A stretch of DNA of 64,000 nucleotides from Acidicapsa acidisoli (GCF_025685625.1 NZ_JAGSYI010000001.1:2337147-2401146), one strand, 5' to 3'. Positions 1 through 9,949 are shown, counted from the stretch's first letter. Numbers and translations: made by a program. The notes: a model not told the origin generated them from the letters alone.

Positions 1-447
1 CATCGCTATCCCCATCAACACAAAGCGTATCGGCAGGTTCCTGAGCACGAAAGATAACGTTAATGGATAGAACGTACCCGCGCTAAGGCCAGCGATGATA
101 AGCAGAGCGATGACCACTTCGAGTGAATGGCAAAGAGGGATCAAAAAACTTACTGCGGTGAATATCCATGCACAAGCCAAAAGTACTCGTCTGGGACCGA
201 GGAGGCCCCCCAGATATACAGAAAAAGGACCGATAAACATCATGGACGCGTTGAACGAGGTATTAATCCAAGACGCCTCATCAACCCCGAGATGCAATGC
301 GCCTCGTATGTCAGCCAGACCTACGCTCATTAGTCGCCCCGTGCATGTCGCGATGAGTGCACCGAGGAGCACGCCAGCGACGCCAAGCAGTGGATGTGTT
401 GTGACTACCGGGTGTGTGTCTTGGGCGTTAGTATCAGGATCTGTCAT
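1..447 (-). CDS. emrB: DHA2/EmrB-type MFS drug efflux transporter (partial, C-terminus off left edge)
   Basis: Reading the minus strand from the ATG at 445-447 gives 149 uninterrupted codons running off the window edge. The N-terminus is cytosolic and polar. It is followed by a first membrane helix (about residues 19-34, rich in G, V, L and A) and then the HLGVDEASWINTSFN segment. That segment resembles the D-x-x-x-x-W-x-x-T-x-Y region between helices 1 and 2 of DHA2 (14-TM) exporters such as EmrB, and a GGLLGPRRVLL stretch resembles the loop 2/3 MFS motif. In tripartite EmrAB-TolC pumps this subunit drives proton-coupled export of hydrophobic drugs. The start ATG overlaps the stop of the upstream HlyD gene as ATGA, implying translational coupling. 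The family call is firm; substrate is unknown. Confidence 0.82.
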   Translation of the reverse strand, partial: MTDPDTNAQDTHPVVTTHPLLGVAGVLLGALIATCTGRLMSVGLADIRGALHLGVDEASWINTSFNASMMFIGPFSVYLGGLLGPRRVLLACAWIFTAVSFLIPLCHSLEVVIALLIIAGLSAGTFYPLTLSFVLRNLPIRFVLMGIAM

Positions 448-1589
448 TGGCCACCGTCCAATCGTCCTCCAGCCTTTCCGGTATGAACGGTCACAACTGC
501 CGAGAACCCCGGCCGCAACTGGTCCAGATAAGGTTGCCCCGAGAAGAAGACGACCTTTACGGGCACGCGCTGAACCACCTTGGTGAAGTTGCCAGTCGCA
601 TTATCCGGCGGCAACAGGGCGAACTGAGAGCCGCTGGCGGGAGACAACTGCTCAACCTTGCCGTGAAACACTCGACCTGGAAAAGTATCGATACGGACAT
701 CCGCCGTGTCGCCAACTCGCATATTAGTCAGTTGAGTTTCTTTGAAATTCGCCTGCACCCAGACCTCGTTTTGAACCAGATCGATCACCTGCGTTCCGGG
801 AGCGACCAATTGGCCGACGAGTGCGCGGCGCTCCCCGACCGTCCCATCGGTCGGTGCAGCGATTTGCGTGTAGGCCAGATTCACCTGGGCGACGACAATG
901 GCAGCCTTCTTCGCCGCTATATCAGCCTTGTAAACATCATCTTTTATATTCAGCGCCTCCCGTTGGCGCTTCGCAGTCTCAAGTTGACTTTGGCTGGCAA
1001 CCAGGGCTCCCTCGGCGCGCGCGAGATCCGCTTTACGCGACTCAACCACGCCGCTGAGCTGGCCCTTCTGTGCGGTGGCAATTTCCAACTGCTGGTGAGT
1101 TGCCGCCTTTGAGTCGAACAGAGCCTGTTGACGCTGCAACTCTGTCAAAGCGCGATCAAGTTCGGGGGTTGCCGAGGCAATGGCAGCTTTGGCGGCGTCG
1201 ATGGCGGCTTCAGCCTGTACAATCCCTGCCTTCGCCGCTTCGATTTGAGCGTCCTGTATTCTCTTCGCCGCCTGATTGTCTGCGAGGGAGGCTTCAGATG
1301 CGGCTAGTGCGGCCTGGGCCTGATTTAGGGCCGCTCGATAGTCGTCGTCGTCAAGCTCGATAACAGCCTGGCCCGCTTTGACGCTCTGATAGTCACTAAC
1401 GTTCACCTTGCGGACTGTTCCGGAGATTCGCGTGCTCAGAGGCGTCATGTCAGCCCTCAGGTAGGCGTCATCCGTCACCTGATCAGGACGGTTTCCTTGC
1501 CAACCAGTCCAGTGACCCGCAATGCCGAAGAGAAGACCCGCAGCAGCCAGCAAGACGATCAGCGGTATGATCCACGATTTTTTACTCAT
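444..1589 (-). CDS. emrA: HlyD/EmrA-family membrane fusion protein
   Basis: 381 residues. One N-terminal membrane helix (about 8-27) is followed by a biotinyl-lipoyl half motif (ISGTVRKVNVSDYQSVKAGQ, about 55-74), a long Ala/Gln-rich alpha-helical hairpin (about 85-225) and the returning beta-barrel half (APTDGTVGERRALVGQLVAPG). The layout and length match EmrA-type adaptors, which bridge an inner-membrane MFS pump to an outer-membrane channel. It is followed by the EmrB-like gene with a 4-bp ATGA overlap, so the two form an operon. No TolC-type outer-membrane gene is visible here; it would be further left or elsewhere. Family call firm, drug specificity unknown. Confidence 0.93.
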   Translation of the reverse strand: MSKKSWIIPLIVLLAAAGLLFGIAGHWTGWQGNRPDQVTDDAYLRADMTPLSTRISGTVRKVNVSDYQSVKAGQAVIELDDDDYRAALNQAQAALAASEASLADNQAAKRIQDAQIEAAKAGIVQAEAAIDAAKAAIASATPELDRALTELQRQQALFDSKAATHQQLEIATAQKGQLSGVVESRKADLARAEGALVASQSQLETAKRQREALNIKDDVYKADIAAKKAAIVVAQVNLAYTQIAAPTDGTVGERRALVGQLVAPGTQVIDLVQNEVWVQANFKETQLTNMRVGDTADVRIDTFPGRVFHGKVEQLSPASGSQFALLPPDNATGNFTKVVQRVPVKVVFFSGQPYLDQLRPGFSAVVTVHTGKAGGRLDGGQ

Positions 1590-1657
1590 GCCGTAAAGCC
1601 TCCGAGCCTAAATCAATTTCGACTGAAATAATACGCCGCTGCTCTTGACCAATGCGC

Positions 1658-2092
1658 TCAATGCACACCGAGCACGCCGCAGGGAGCTTCTTGTGCGAGG
1701 TCATATACGAAACTCCAAGGACGGGATAAATAGAAGTCGTGCCGATGGAGACCAATGACGAGCAGATCTGCACTTTCCGCCCTGAGATAGTGAAGTATGG
1801 CCTCTACCTCTTGACCTTCTACGATCGAGCCTGTTGCGTGAACTTCATGCTCCTGCGCTAAGAGTGACGCCTTTTCATGCAATTCACCGTGGACTCGGCG
1901 TCGGCCGTCCTTCATTGCGCTGGGGGCGCTTGGATCGACAACGATGGCGAATGAGGCATAGGCGGGAAGATCTCCCAGGTGGGACACCGTTGCGAGCTCG
2001 GCATTGCAGCCCCGTGCGAGGTCAATCGCCGCGCGAAGCGCACGCTGCGATTCAGGCAAATCATTCAAGGCGGCGACTATCTTGGAGAACAT
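1658..2092 (-). CDS. Universal stress protein UspA-family protein, degenerate ATP loop
   Basis: 144 residues, the usual length of a single UspA domain. The N-terminus (KIVAALNDLPESQRALRAAI) matches the first beta strand and helix of UspA proteins, with the usual D/S positions altered. The C-terminus ends in APCGVLGVH, the family's last strand (normally APCPVLVV). The ATP-binding signature G-x2-G-x9-G-(S/T) is not intact: GLHRHDFYLSRPWSFVYDL replaces it, so ATP binding is doubtful. It lies 68 bp upstream of the emrA-like gene on the same strand and may be cotranscribed. Family placement is good; role unknown. Confidence 0.82.
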   Translation of the reverse strand: MFSKIVAALNDLPESQRALRAAIDLARGCNAELATVSHLGDLPAYASFAIVVDPSAPSAMKDGRRRVHGELHEKASLLAQEHEVHATGSIVEGQEVEAILHYLRAESADLLVIGLHRHDFYLSRPWSFVYDLAQEAPCGVLGVH

Positions 2093-2307
2093 AGCGACTT
2101 AAGCGGAACCGACACGGATTCTATCGTATGAGTCCAGCTCAAGTCGTCGCTATTACATATTTCTGGTATAGACCGTGCGGCCTTGAAAAACTGGGTAGGC
2201 GCGGATTCGTCTACAAGGAGCATGTAATTTATCGAATTCGGACGGCTTGCTACGATCGCACTGTTCTTCTGCTGGAATATTTCATTCCGGCTGCGTGCAA
2301 CTCAGAA

Positions 2308-5300
2308 TCAGATTGTCGCAGGCCCTTTCACGACTGCGGTTGGCAGAGTGAAATGAAAGGTTGCGCCTCGTCCGCTGTTGGATGTGGCCCACAAACGGCC
2401 ACCATGCGATTCCACGATGGAACGACTGATCGCCAACCCCATGCCGCTGCCTTGAGGTTTAGTGGTGAAGAAGGCATTGAAGATCTCGTCCGCTTTTCCG
2501 GCCGGCAATCCTACGCCGGTGTCACTGACTGAGATCAGCACCTGACCGCCCTCGCCAGGTCCCGTTTTGACCGTGAGCACTCCGCCGGTCTCCTTCATCG
2601 CTTCGATACCGTTGAGCATGAGGTTCATCAATACCTGCTGCAGTTGCACCCGGTCCGCCGTGATTTTGGGAAGATCGGTGGCAAGGTCCGTACGAATCGA
2701 AACGGCGTACTCGTTGGCTTCGCTCCGCAACAGCAGGACCATTTCGCCGATGACGTCGTTTATCGCGACCAACTCTCGTCTGGGAAAGGACTTTTTGTAC
2801 AACGATCGCAAACGGTCAATAATCTCCGAGGCAAGGACGCCCGCTTCGATGATCCTTTCGGTCCCTTTGCGTACTTCCGTCAGATCGGGCGGGTCGCGCT
2901 GAAGCCAACGCAAAGATGCCTTGGCGTTGGCGGTTGTGACCGTGATTGGCTGTGCGAGTTCATGCGAGATGGAGGCGACCAGTTCTCCCATCGTGCTGAC
3001 CCGATTGGTGTGTGCAAATTCTGCCTGCAGCTGTTCCGCACGCTTGTGATCTTGAATGTCGGTCGCCACGCCATACCATTTCACGACCTTTGCTCGCTTG
3101 TCCCGCAGCGGCACGGAACGGCACAAAAACCACCGAAACTCCCCGTCGGTGCGGCGTATGCGCATCTCTTCCTCGAACGGCTCGCCACTGGCAAGGCTCG
3201 CGCCCCAACGTCGTACAATTCGGTCCCGATCTTCGGGATGAGTAGCAGATTTCTCGACTCCCTCCGCCTTTCCCAACTGCGACAGGCCGGTATATTCAAT
3301 CCAGCGTCGATTCCGAAATTGAACGGCCCCATCGCGTCCAATGATCCAGGCCATCGCCGGAATAGTCTCAATGGCTTCGCGAAGTTTTCCTTCCTCCCGC
3401 CGCAATTGTTGCACTCGGAGCTGATGCAGCCCCCAAAGGACCGCCAGAAACGCAGCCACGCACAACAAGCGGAACCAGTAAGTTTGATAGTAGGCCGGGG
3501 CGACGTTCAAAGCGATCGAAGTTTCAGGCCCGTTCCACAGCCCCCTGCTGTTGCTGGCAATTAGCCGGAATCGATAGGAGCCGGGGCCAAGGTTCGTGTA
3601 AATGGCTTCTCGGGCTGCAATCGGCTGGCTCCAGCTACTGTCGAAACCTTCGAGAAAATATCGAAAGCGGATCCGCCCTGGCTCCACGAGGCTAAGCCCC
3701 GTGTACTCAAATCTGATTCGCCTGGGAGATGGAGGAATTTGAACAAAGGCGGCGAGGTTTGCGATGTTGTCATCGGCGGTGATTGCATCGATGTGAGGTA
3801 GCGTGGGAACTGAATCGTCATTGATCTGGGATGAATTAACAACCGACAAGCCGCTGCCAAGTGAAAGCCAGATCATGCCCGCTGAATCCGAGACCACCGA
3901 TCGGCTCCGCTTCACTCCTTCAGTGCTCTCGAGACCATCGGACTGGTCATACTCACGAACGTCGACTGCTTTCATAACACCGCTCAGCAGTTCGTCGCGC
4001 GGAATGCGCAAAACGTGGTCTGAGGTCGCGATCCAAAGCCGGCCGTTTTTGTCTTCTTCAATGCCGAATATTGGTGCTCGCAGGGACTCAGATACTCCGC
4101 GGGGTACATACACGTGCCCATCTCTGAGGTAAGCGAGACCTCCAGCCGTTCCTATCCACAGGATTCTAGTTGAATCATGCAGGAGGCAGTTGACATCCTC
4201 GGAGGGTAATCCATCGTTGCCGGTATAGGTTCGCCATCCCTTCTGCGACATGGCACTGACGCCCTTCGGGGTCCCGAACCACATCGTTCCGTTTGGGCCC
4301 TCGGCAATCGACGATATTGTGTTCGCCGCTAACCCATCTGAAGTCGTGTAATTTGTGAAATGACCGTTCTTTAGCACGCTTACACCCTTGCTGAGAGTAC
4401 CGGACCAGACGGTACCATCACGGCTCTGATAGACCGCGTACACTCTGTTTTGTGCGAGGCCGTCTGCCTGCGTGTAGGTCTTGGCTCTAAATGAACTGCC
4501 TGAGTAGCGCAGATGGGTGAGTCCACCCTGTTGTCGTCCCACCCAGACATCATCCTTGCCGGTGCCGGTAATGGAGTAGACGACATCGTTGGCGATCCCA
4601 TCGGCAGTGACAACCGCACTTTTTCCTTCCTTCAGCCACCGCAAACCACCCTGGATGGGCGCAATCCAGGTGCGGCCGCCGGAGTCAACGTGCACTGGTC
4701 CCATACTCTGCGATTTCAAATTGGGAAGGGAGTACGTAACGAAGGCGCTGTCTCGCAGTCGCTCGAGGCCGTGTGCGCTACCGAACCATATGCTTCCTTC
4801 CCGGTCTTCGAAGAGCGCATCTACCGGTCCAGTGGTACTCAGGAAAGAAACCCCGTTTGCGTTGTACCGAAACAGTCCGCGACTCGTGCCAACCCAGATG
4901 TTCGAGTCCCGGTCGCGAAGCATGGAAAGTACCTCGATATTGCGAAGGGAAGGCGGTACACCAGCCGAAGTAAGCTCTGTTCCATTCCAGCGCAGCACAC
5001 CCTTCGCTGTTCCGACCCACAATTCTGAGTTTTGAAGAGGCAGAACGCAGTTAATCTTTGTATCATCCCGTCCATTCGATACGCTCGAAACGCGGCCTTC
5101 CTGGAGATGGAAGAGCCCTCGGCCTTCCGTGCCAAGCCAAATCTTGCCGTCATCAGTCTGTGTCATGGAGATCACCAGCGAGGACGGCGCCGCCAAACGA
5201 TCAAACCAACTGAAGGGAGTTGCTCGCTGGTCAGGAGCTTCGTTGTACGCGGCTCTTGCAGCGTCGGCCAGAAGAGTTGCGGACGACAGGGTTCGAAATC

Positions 5301-5856
5301 GGTTGTCACTGTATGTGACTGTTCCCTCAGCTAATGATGAGAGCAAAACCGCACCCGATGTTCCGCGTGCCATTGCCGTTGTGCCGTTCTCAGACCAGCC
5401 GCGGATAAGCTCGAAGTTTCCATTGTGATAACGAAAGACGATGGTGTTTTGTAACAAGATCCAGAGGTGATCGCTTGGGTCGACCAGGAGTGTTCGCACG
5501 GGACCAATCAGCATAGAATCAGGGTGGGCTTGCTCGAACTGGTGAAAATTCAAACCGTCGAAACGAACAAGACCTTTATCTGTCCCAATCCAAAGATAGC
5601 CATCGGAAGTCTGTGCGATAGCAGTTATGGATCCGCCCGGCAAACCTCCCTCCGTTCCCCACGAGTCGTGGAGATATTGCGACACGGTCCGGGCGGGATC
5701 GAGCGCAGACGCCGAAACAGCGAACGAGAGAACCGCGAGTCCGGCAATGGCATACCTGAGAAACCGGCGCCCTCCAAAAGCGTCCTTACGGAAGGTATTC
5801 AAACTTCTCAACCACAACCTCGCTTGGCTTCTGCATAGGATTTTTGTCGCTCGCAA
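2308..5856 (-). CDS. Hybrid beta-propeller sensor histidine kinase (Reg_prop, Y_Y_Y, PAS, HisKA, HATPase)
   Basis: 1182 residues. After a hydrophobic segment (about 33-51, ending ASA, a likely signal peptide) come many two-component-regulator propeller repeats of the type DGYLWIGTDKGLVRFDG (about 60-700), which form two periplasmic seven-bladed propellers in this family. A Y_Y_Y domain (about 720-795) is followed by one TM helix, a PAS domain and a kinase core: H-box SHELAQP, N-box NLMLNGIEAM, G1 DTGVGLP and G2 GSGMGLAI. There is no receiver or AraC domain, so it differs from Bacteroidetes one-protein hybrids and needs a separate response regulator, none adjacent. The start overlaps the end of the upstream lipoprotein gene by 71 bp; a downstream TTG near 5810 is a possible alternative. 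Polysaccharide-related signals are typical for this family; the ligand here is unknown. Confidence 0.92.
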   Translation of the reverse strand: MRATKILCRSQARLWLRSLNTFRKDAFGGRRFLRYAIAGLAVLSFAVSASALDPARTVSQYLHDSWGTEGGLPGGSITAIAQTSDGYLWIGTDKGLVRFDGLNFHQFEQAHPDSMLIGPVRTLLVDPSDHLWILLQNTIVFRYHNGNFELIRGWSENGTTAMARGTSGAVLLSSLAEGTVTYSDNRFRTLSSATLLADAARAAYNEAPDQRATPFSWFDRLAAPSSLVISMTQTDDGKIWLGTEGRGLFHLQEGRVSSVSNGRDDTKINCVLPLQNSELWVGTAKGVLRWNGTELTSAGVPPSLRNIEVLSMLRDRDSNIWVGTSRGLFRYNANGVSFLSTTGPVDALFEDREGSIWFGSAHGLERLRDSAFVTYSLPNLKSQSMGPVHVDSGGRTWIAPIQGGLRWLKEGKSAVVTADGIANDVVYSITGTGKDDVWVGRQQGGLTHLRYSGSSFRAKTYTQADGLAQNRVYAVYQSRDGTVWSGTLSKGVSVLKNGHFTNYTTSDGLAANTISSIAEGPNGTMWFGTPKGVSAMSQKGWRTYTGNDGLPSEDVNCLLHDSTRILWIGTAGGLAYLRDGHVYVPRGVSESLRAPIFGIEEDKNGRLWIATSDHVLRIPRDELLSGVMKAVDVREYDQSDGLESTEGVKRSRSVVSDSAGMIWLSLGSGLSVVNSSQINDDSVPTLPHIDAITADDNIANLAAFVQIPPSPRRIRFEYTGLSLVEPGRIRFRYFLEGFDSSWSQPIAAREAIYTNLGPGSYRFRLIASNSRGLWNGPETSIALNVAPAYYQTYWFRLLCVAAFLAVLWGLHQLRVQQLRREEGKLREAIETIPAMAWIIGRDGAVQFRNRRWIEYTGLSQLGKAEGVEKSATHPEDRDRIVRRWGASLASGEPFEEEMRIRRTDGEFRWFLCRSVPLRDKRAKVVKWYGVATDIQDHKRAEQLQAEFAHTNRVSTMGELVASISHELAQPITVTTANAKASLRWLQRDPPDLTEVRKGTERIIEAGVLASEIIDRLRSLYKKSFPRRELVAINDVIGEMVLLLRSEANEYAVSIRTDLATDLPKITADRVQLQQVLMNLMLNGIEAMKETGGVLTVKTGPGEGGQVLISVSDTGVGLPAGKADEIFNAFFTTKPQGSGMGLAISRSIVESHGGRLWATSNSGRGATFHFTLPTAVVKGPATI

Positions 5857-6871
5857 CGGCGAAAAATATCAGACGGAGGATTGCCTTACCCGGTTCTGGT
5901 ATGCCAGACGTGAACTCATGTTCAGAAACGAGTTGCCCTCCGGCATCAGCCGATCTTCCGCGGAAGGTCTTGAAAGTTGCATGTCCAGATTCCCAATGCA
6001 GAGCGTACGTCAAGGTGCCTGAGGGTGCCGCAAAAGCGAACAGGTTCCCAGGAATGTACAACGGTTGAATTTCATCTCGGGCATTGTTCTTATTCGCAGA
6101 GTCATGCCTGCCGCCGACCTCTACGCCCATCTCGCGAAAGTGCTGATCGGTAGCCCATTCGTCGAAGGTGAACATACTGAAAACAGCTGCGGGTTCTAAA
6201 TGAGAAGTATCACGTACTGTTACCGAATACGTGCCGTACCCGAGACTGCGATTTAAGAATATTTCTGCACACGACCATCTGTCCGATTTCTTCTTGATCT
6301 GCATGTGGAGCGCCCCGCTCGCATCGGTCCATGCATTTTCAGGATCGTAGAGATTGTTCAAGCCTCCCTTGACACTTGCAATCATGCGAACACGCCAATC
6401 ATAGCCGCTGAATTTAAGCGATCCGGTCGGGTTAAGCTGCGGCGTGCCAACGCCCTTCACGATTGTCACGAGAGCAATGGAGCCGCCTTGGGCCGGAGCT
6501 GTATCCATCACGGGCGGTGGACTATAATCCGGCTCCACGAGTAGCGCCGCATACTCAAACCCCAGATGGGTTTCCGTGCTCCACGTCGAGTCCGCTTTTA
6601 TGGGAATGAAGGCATGATCAGGCCAGGGCTGCACCCACCACGACCCGGCGTGTGCATAAATAACAATCTGCTGTTTTGGTCGAGCGTTTCTTACCCGCCC
6701 TGAGATCGTGTCGACTCTTTCTCGTCCACCTTCCGCCGCCGGCGGAAGGTGAGTGAACTCGATCGAAGGTCCGGAATCGGCATTATGCGACTGGCAACTG
6801 CTCAGCGCAATGCAGAAAACCAGCAGCAGCGATCGATGCACGAAAACTGGGAGCAACCATCGCAGATGCAT
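5786..6871 (-). CDS. Putative lipoprotein with a GH16/concanavalin-like domain, probably non-catalytic
   Basis: 361 residues with a type II signal peptide: a hydrophobic run followed by lipobox ALSSC with Cys26. The C-terminal half reads like a family 16 glycosidase jelly roll: GYGTYSVTVRDTSH aligns with the 'GYGxYevrmk' strand, then AAVFSMFTFDEW, then a VEVGG segment, and ALHWESGHATFKTF resembles the later 'W.PG.I.fyvDG' region. The GH16 catalytic E-x-D-x-x-E is not recognisable (REMGVEVGG stands in its place), so it may bind glycans rather than cleave them. It overlaps the propeller kinase start by 71 bp and is likely cotranscribed, suggesting a surface glycan-sensing pair. Resemblance was judged by eye. 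Confidence 0.65.
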   Translation of the reverse strand: MHLRWLLPVFVHRSLLLVFCIALSSCQSHNADSGPSIEFTHLPPAAEGGRERVDTISGRVRNARPKQQIVIYAHAGSWWVQPWPDHAFIPIKADSTWSTETHLGFEYAALLVEPDYSPPPVMDTAPAQGGSIALVTIVKGVGTPQLNPTGSLKFSGYDWRVRMIASVKGGLNNLYDPENAWTDASGALHMQIKKKSDRWSCAEIFLNRSLGYGTYSVTVRDTSHLEPAAVFSMFTFDEWATDQHFREMGVEVGGRHDSANKNNARDEIQPLYIPGNLFAFAAPSGTLTYALHWESGHATFKTFRGRSADAGGQLVSEHEFTSGIPEPGKAILRLIFFAVASDKNPMQKPSEVVVEKFEYLP

Positions 6872-7153
6872 GTGACCTCCCCAATAGACTGCCGGATGCG
6901 CGAGGTGAGAGGCTCCGTGCAGAGTGCTTGGGCCGAATTTTACCGCACTGGTCCCCAGTGTGCACCTTCAACGAGGTCCGTCCAGTTGACACGGTCGAGG
7001 TCAGGAGTTCGAATATCCCGACACCTGCCATATTTTTTCAGTTAGTTAGGGTTTCCCCTTCCAGATCAGGGCGCATGATCAGTCTCTCTTCATTTTCATT
7101 GCGAACGCAATTCGACTACAGACAGTCGCTCAAGCCTGGCCGAGCCGCTTCGA
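6872..7153. other. Intergenic region upstream of the lipoprotein-kinase pair
   Basis: 282 bp between the TonB receptor stop and the lipoprotein start; it should carry the promoter for the lipoprotein-kinase pair. It contains a short stretch near 6995-7030 that looks like the 3' half of a tRNA, but no complete tRNA could be folded. Otherwise nothing recognised. Confidence 0.4.
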
Positions 7154-9949
7154 TCAAAAGGAGAACCGTACTCCAACTTCGATACGTCGCGCGGTTTCGG
7201 CTGCGATGGGCTGCCCAATGCTCGAAGATGCAAGGACGGTGTTCACCGCAGTCACGTTCGTGTGGTTCAGGATATTGGCACTGCGTGCATTAAATGTGAC
7301 TGTGCGGGGGCGATCTTTGTCCGCCGGATTCAGGATGAAGGCTCGGGTCAGGTTCAGGTTGAGATGAATGGGACCGGGCATGATTCCAATGTCGCGTGGG
7401 ACGTCGCCGTCGACTGTATTGTTGGTGAGAAGACCAAAGCGGGTGCTGTAAACGCCGGGTCTAGGAGCAGAAGCGTATGCGGGACGGTCGTTGAAGTTGC
7501 CGTCACCATTGTTGTCCGTGCCTGTAGTGATGCTGTAATGCGGACCGTCTCCGGCATCGAATTGTGTGTCCAGCTCAACTTTCAGAGGGAGAATCAGATT
7601 TCCCGTAAGACTGTAGTAGTTGTTTCTCGACCATTCCACGCGGGCTGTCTCACCTTGAGTGGAATACGTCGATTGCGGACTGTTCAGGCCCGTGTCGACT
7701 ACATTGGCCTTGAAGTTCTGGTGCGCATATCGGAAGGATAGGCCGAGATGCTTGTAGTCATGCTGGTCAAGATTGAAGGAGATGAGATTGCCCGCAAGGT
7801 GGCCTGAATTCTGATATTGCAGGATGTTTTCATTGGGCGCAATGGGCCGCGGCGCGAGTAGGGCAGCAGAGGGGTTCGGCGCGGATCCGATGCTGCTGGC
7901 CACCATAGGCGCATTGATATTCAGAATGCGCAAGCTGCGCCAATCTTCTCCGCTGAAAAAGTTGATCTTTGCGTGCCAATGCTGAGGGAACTCGTGCTCC
8001 ACGTTGAGATACCCAAGAAACGTGGACATCTGGGAGAAAGAGCGTGGGAACTGGTTCACTGTGTTGACCTGAATGGATCCGGACGTGGGCGTGAGCGGGT
8101 CGTTGTAATCCGGTGCATAGATAATCGTCGATTGTTGGCGCGTACCGTTGAGGCGGTAGACCTGAGAGACTGCACTGAGGTCCGCTGCAGCGCGAGGAAA
8201 GAAGCCGCCGCGAAGGTGAATAATCCACGTCTGCTTCTTGTTCAAGGCCCAGGCAAAGCCCATGCGTGGGGCAAAGTTTGCAAAGCTGTCCGGTGCGGTC
8301 TGTATCTGGTAGCGGAAGCCGGCATCCATTGTTAGTTGTGGTGACAGCTTCACGCTGTCATTTGCATATATCCCGAGCTGCCACTGTTGGAACGGAACTA
8401 ACGGCGTGCCGGTTGTGACTTGATATGTGGTGGGCGTACCTCCTGGAAGATTGCGCAGCGCACGACGATATTGCTCAAGGCCTGTGATCGTGGTGGTCTG
8501 GCCAGTGGAATGGTTTTGCGCATCCAGAGCGGGTGCACTGCCGCCGCCGAAGACATACGCGCCGTTGAAGGTATCCGGATCGTAGTTGTGAACGAAGTAA
8601 CCAAGCGACTGCGCGCCAAACTTGAAGGTATGTCTTCCATGCGTGAGCATCCCATCATCATCTACTTCGAGATCGCGCTCGCGATCGTTCAGGTTCTGGC
8701 CTGCCGCACCGCCGCCGGTGAAAAAGCCTGCGACTTGCAACGCGGGTGCGGTTGAGTTTGGCGTCTCCCCGGTTCGTTTCCAGCTATATCCGATCCGGGT
8801 TTCATGCAGCAGATTCGCATTGGGAGTGTACGTATTGGTGAACCGCAGATCGTACTCACTCGCGAGGCTGGAATAACCGGCGTCTGCGAGAACCAGACCG
8901 CCAACGCCCTGGTTGCCAAGACTGTTGACATTCGCGGAGTAGGACAACGTCGCAATGTCGGCTGGCATAGCCTGCCAATCTGCGCGCGCCGAGGCGATCC
9001 AAAGACGCTGCGGCGCAGTTACCGTTTGCTGCAGAGATGCTGGAGCTCCCGCTGCATCAAAAGCGGTGGCATTGACGACGTTGAACTCATCGATATCGCG
9101 CTTTTCGAGCGCGAGCGTAAAGCCGCTCTTCTGGCGCACGATCGGGCCGCTCAGTTCGAAGCCGTATCGTTGTTTGCCGGCAGGAGTTGCGGTCGCTGAG
9201 AACGGGTCGGTTGCGTTGAATACTCCGTTGCTAACGGTGAAGAAGAGTGCGCCATGCAGCGAATACGCGCCGGGTTTGGTTATGATTTCGATGACGCCGC
9301 CGCCGAATGGAGGCCACTGGTACTGGGCTGAGAAGAGATCGGGGTTGATGCGGACGGAGGCAATCGAGCTTTTCGGCGGTAAGGCGCTCGTGTTTTGAAA
9401 GCCGTCGACGGTGACAACCGCTGACGAAGGATCACCGCCAGCGGCGGAAGCCAGAAGCTGAAGTTGCCGCAGAAGGTCATCGGGGTCGTCCGGCAGCCTC
9501 TGCACTTCGTCCGCAGTCAATGTGGTGCTGCCTGCGCTGTTATCGCTGTCCACATTGGTCGTGCCGGCATTGACCTGAACATCGGTCCGCGTAGAGGCAA
9601 TCGTCAATTGCAGATTGACCTGAGCGGTTTCCCCGGGACGGGCGTGCACTTGTAGCGTGCCTTCTGCAAATCCCGCAGCCATGGCTGTTATCGTGGCCGA
9701 TGTTACCGGGAGACATCCAAGAACGAATCGGCCGGATTCGTCGGTCACTGCTTTCTGACCGGAGGTGGATTGCACCTGGGCGCCGGGAATCACAGCTCCT
9801 GCCGGGTCCGTGATTGCGCCATCGATCCGGATACCGTTGGCGCATGGCTGCTGTGCTAACGCCAGGTGCGACATAAATACTCCAAAGAGGATGACTGCAG
9901 ATCGCGAACGCGTGTGCACGCGCATTTCCCGGAACCATCGAATGTCCAT
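7154..9949 (-). CDS. TonB-dependent outer-membrane receptor, Oar-like with carboxypeptidase-regulatory domain
   Basis: 931 residues. A signal peptide (about 16-32, ending ALA-QQ) is followed by a carboxypeptidase-regulatory-like beta-sandwich (about 40-125: IDGAITDPAGAVIPGAQVQ, then TDESGRFVLGCLP). Next is a plug-like region (about 145-250: VTVDGFQNTSALPPKSS and GGGVIEIITKPG) and a long beta-barrel ending in the aromatic C-terminus GVRFSF expected for BAM insertion. This layout is typical of the expanded Oar-like receptors of Acidobacteria. No metal-siderophore signature is visible, and polysaccharide or oligopeptide uptake is only a guess. The LytS/LytTR pair lies immediately upstream on the same strand. 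The SD sequence is embedded in a hairpin (9953-9978), so translation may be gated. Confidence 0.93.
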   Translation of the reverse strand: MDIRWFREMRVHTRSRSAVILFGVFMSHLALAQQPCANGIRIDGAITDPAGAVIPGAQVQSTSGQKAVTDESGRFVLGCLPVTSATITAMAAGFAEGTLQVHARPGETAQVNLQLTIASTRTDVQVNAGTTNVDSDNSAGSTTLTADEVQRLPDDPDDLLRQLQLLASAAGGDPSSAVVTVDGFQNTSALPPKSSIASVRINPDLFSAQYQWPPFGGGVIEIITKPGAYSLHGALFFTVSNGVFNATDPFSATATPAGKQRYGFELSGPIVRQKSGFTLALEKRDIDEFNVVNATAFDAAGAPASLQQTVTAPQRLWIASARADWQAMPADIATLSYSANVNSLGNQGVGGLVLADAGYSSLASEYDLRFTNTYTPNANLLHETRIGYSWKRTGETPNSTAPALQVAGFFTGGGAAGQNLNDRERDLEVDDDGMLTHGRHTFKFGAQSLGYFVHNYDPDTFNGAYVFGGGSAPALDAQNHSTGQTTTITGLEQYRRALRNLPGGTPTTYQVTTGTPLVPFQQWQLGIYANDSVKLSPQLTMDAGFRYQIQTAPDSFANFAPRMGFAWALNKKQTWIIHLRGGFFPRAAADLSAVSQVYRLNGTRQQSTIIYAPDYNDPLTPTSGSIQVNTVNQFPRSFSQMSTFLGYLNVEHEFPQHWHAKINFFSGEDWRSLRILNINAPMVASSIGSAPNPSAALLAPRPIAPNENILQYQNSGHLAGNLISFNLDQHDYKHLGLSFRYAHQNFKANVVDTGLNSPQSTYSTQGETARVEWSRNNYYSLTGNLILPLKVELDTQFDAGDGPHYSITTGTDNNGDGNFNDRPAYASAPRPGVYSTRFGLLTNNTVDGDVPRDIGIMPGPIHLNLNLTRAFILNPADKDRPRTVTFNARSANILNHTNVTAVNTVLASSSIGQPIAAETARRIEVGVRFSF

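Noticed and set aside
6995-7030. tRNA 3'-half-like stretch (TTCGAAT loop, CCTGCCA end)
   Set aside because: The T-stem does not pair (G-A mismatch beside the loop) and no matching 5' acceptor half exists within 90 bp upstream.
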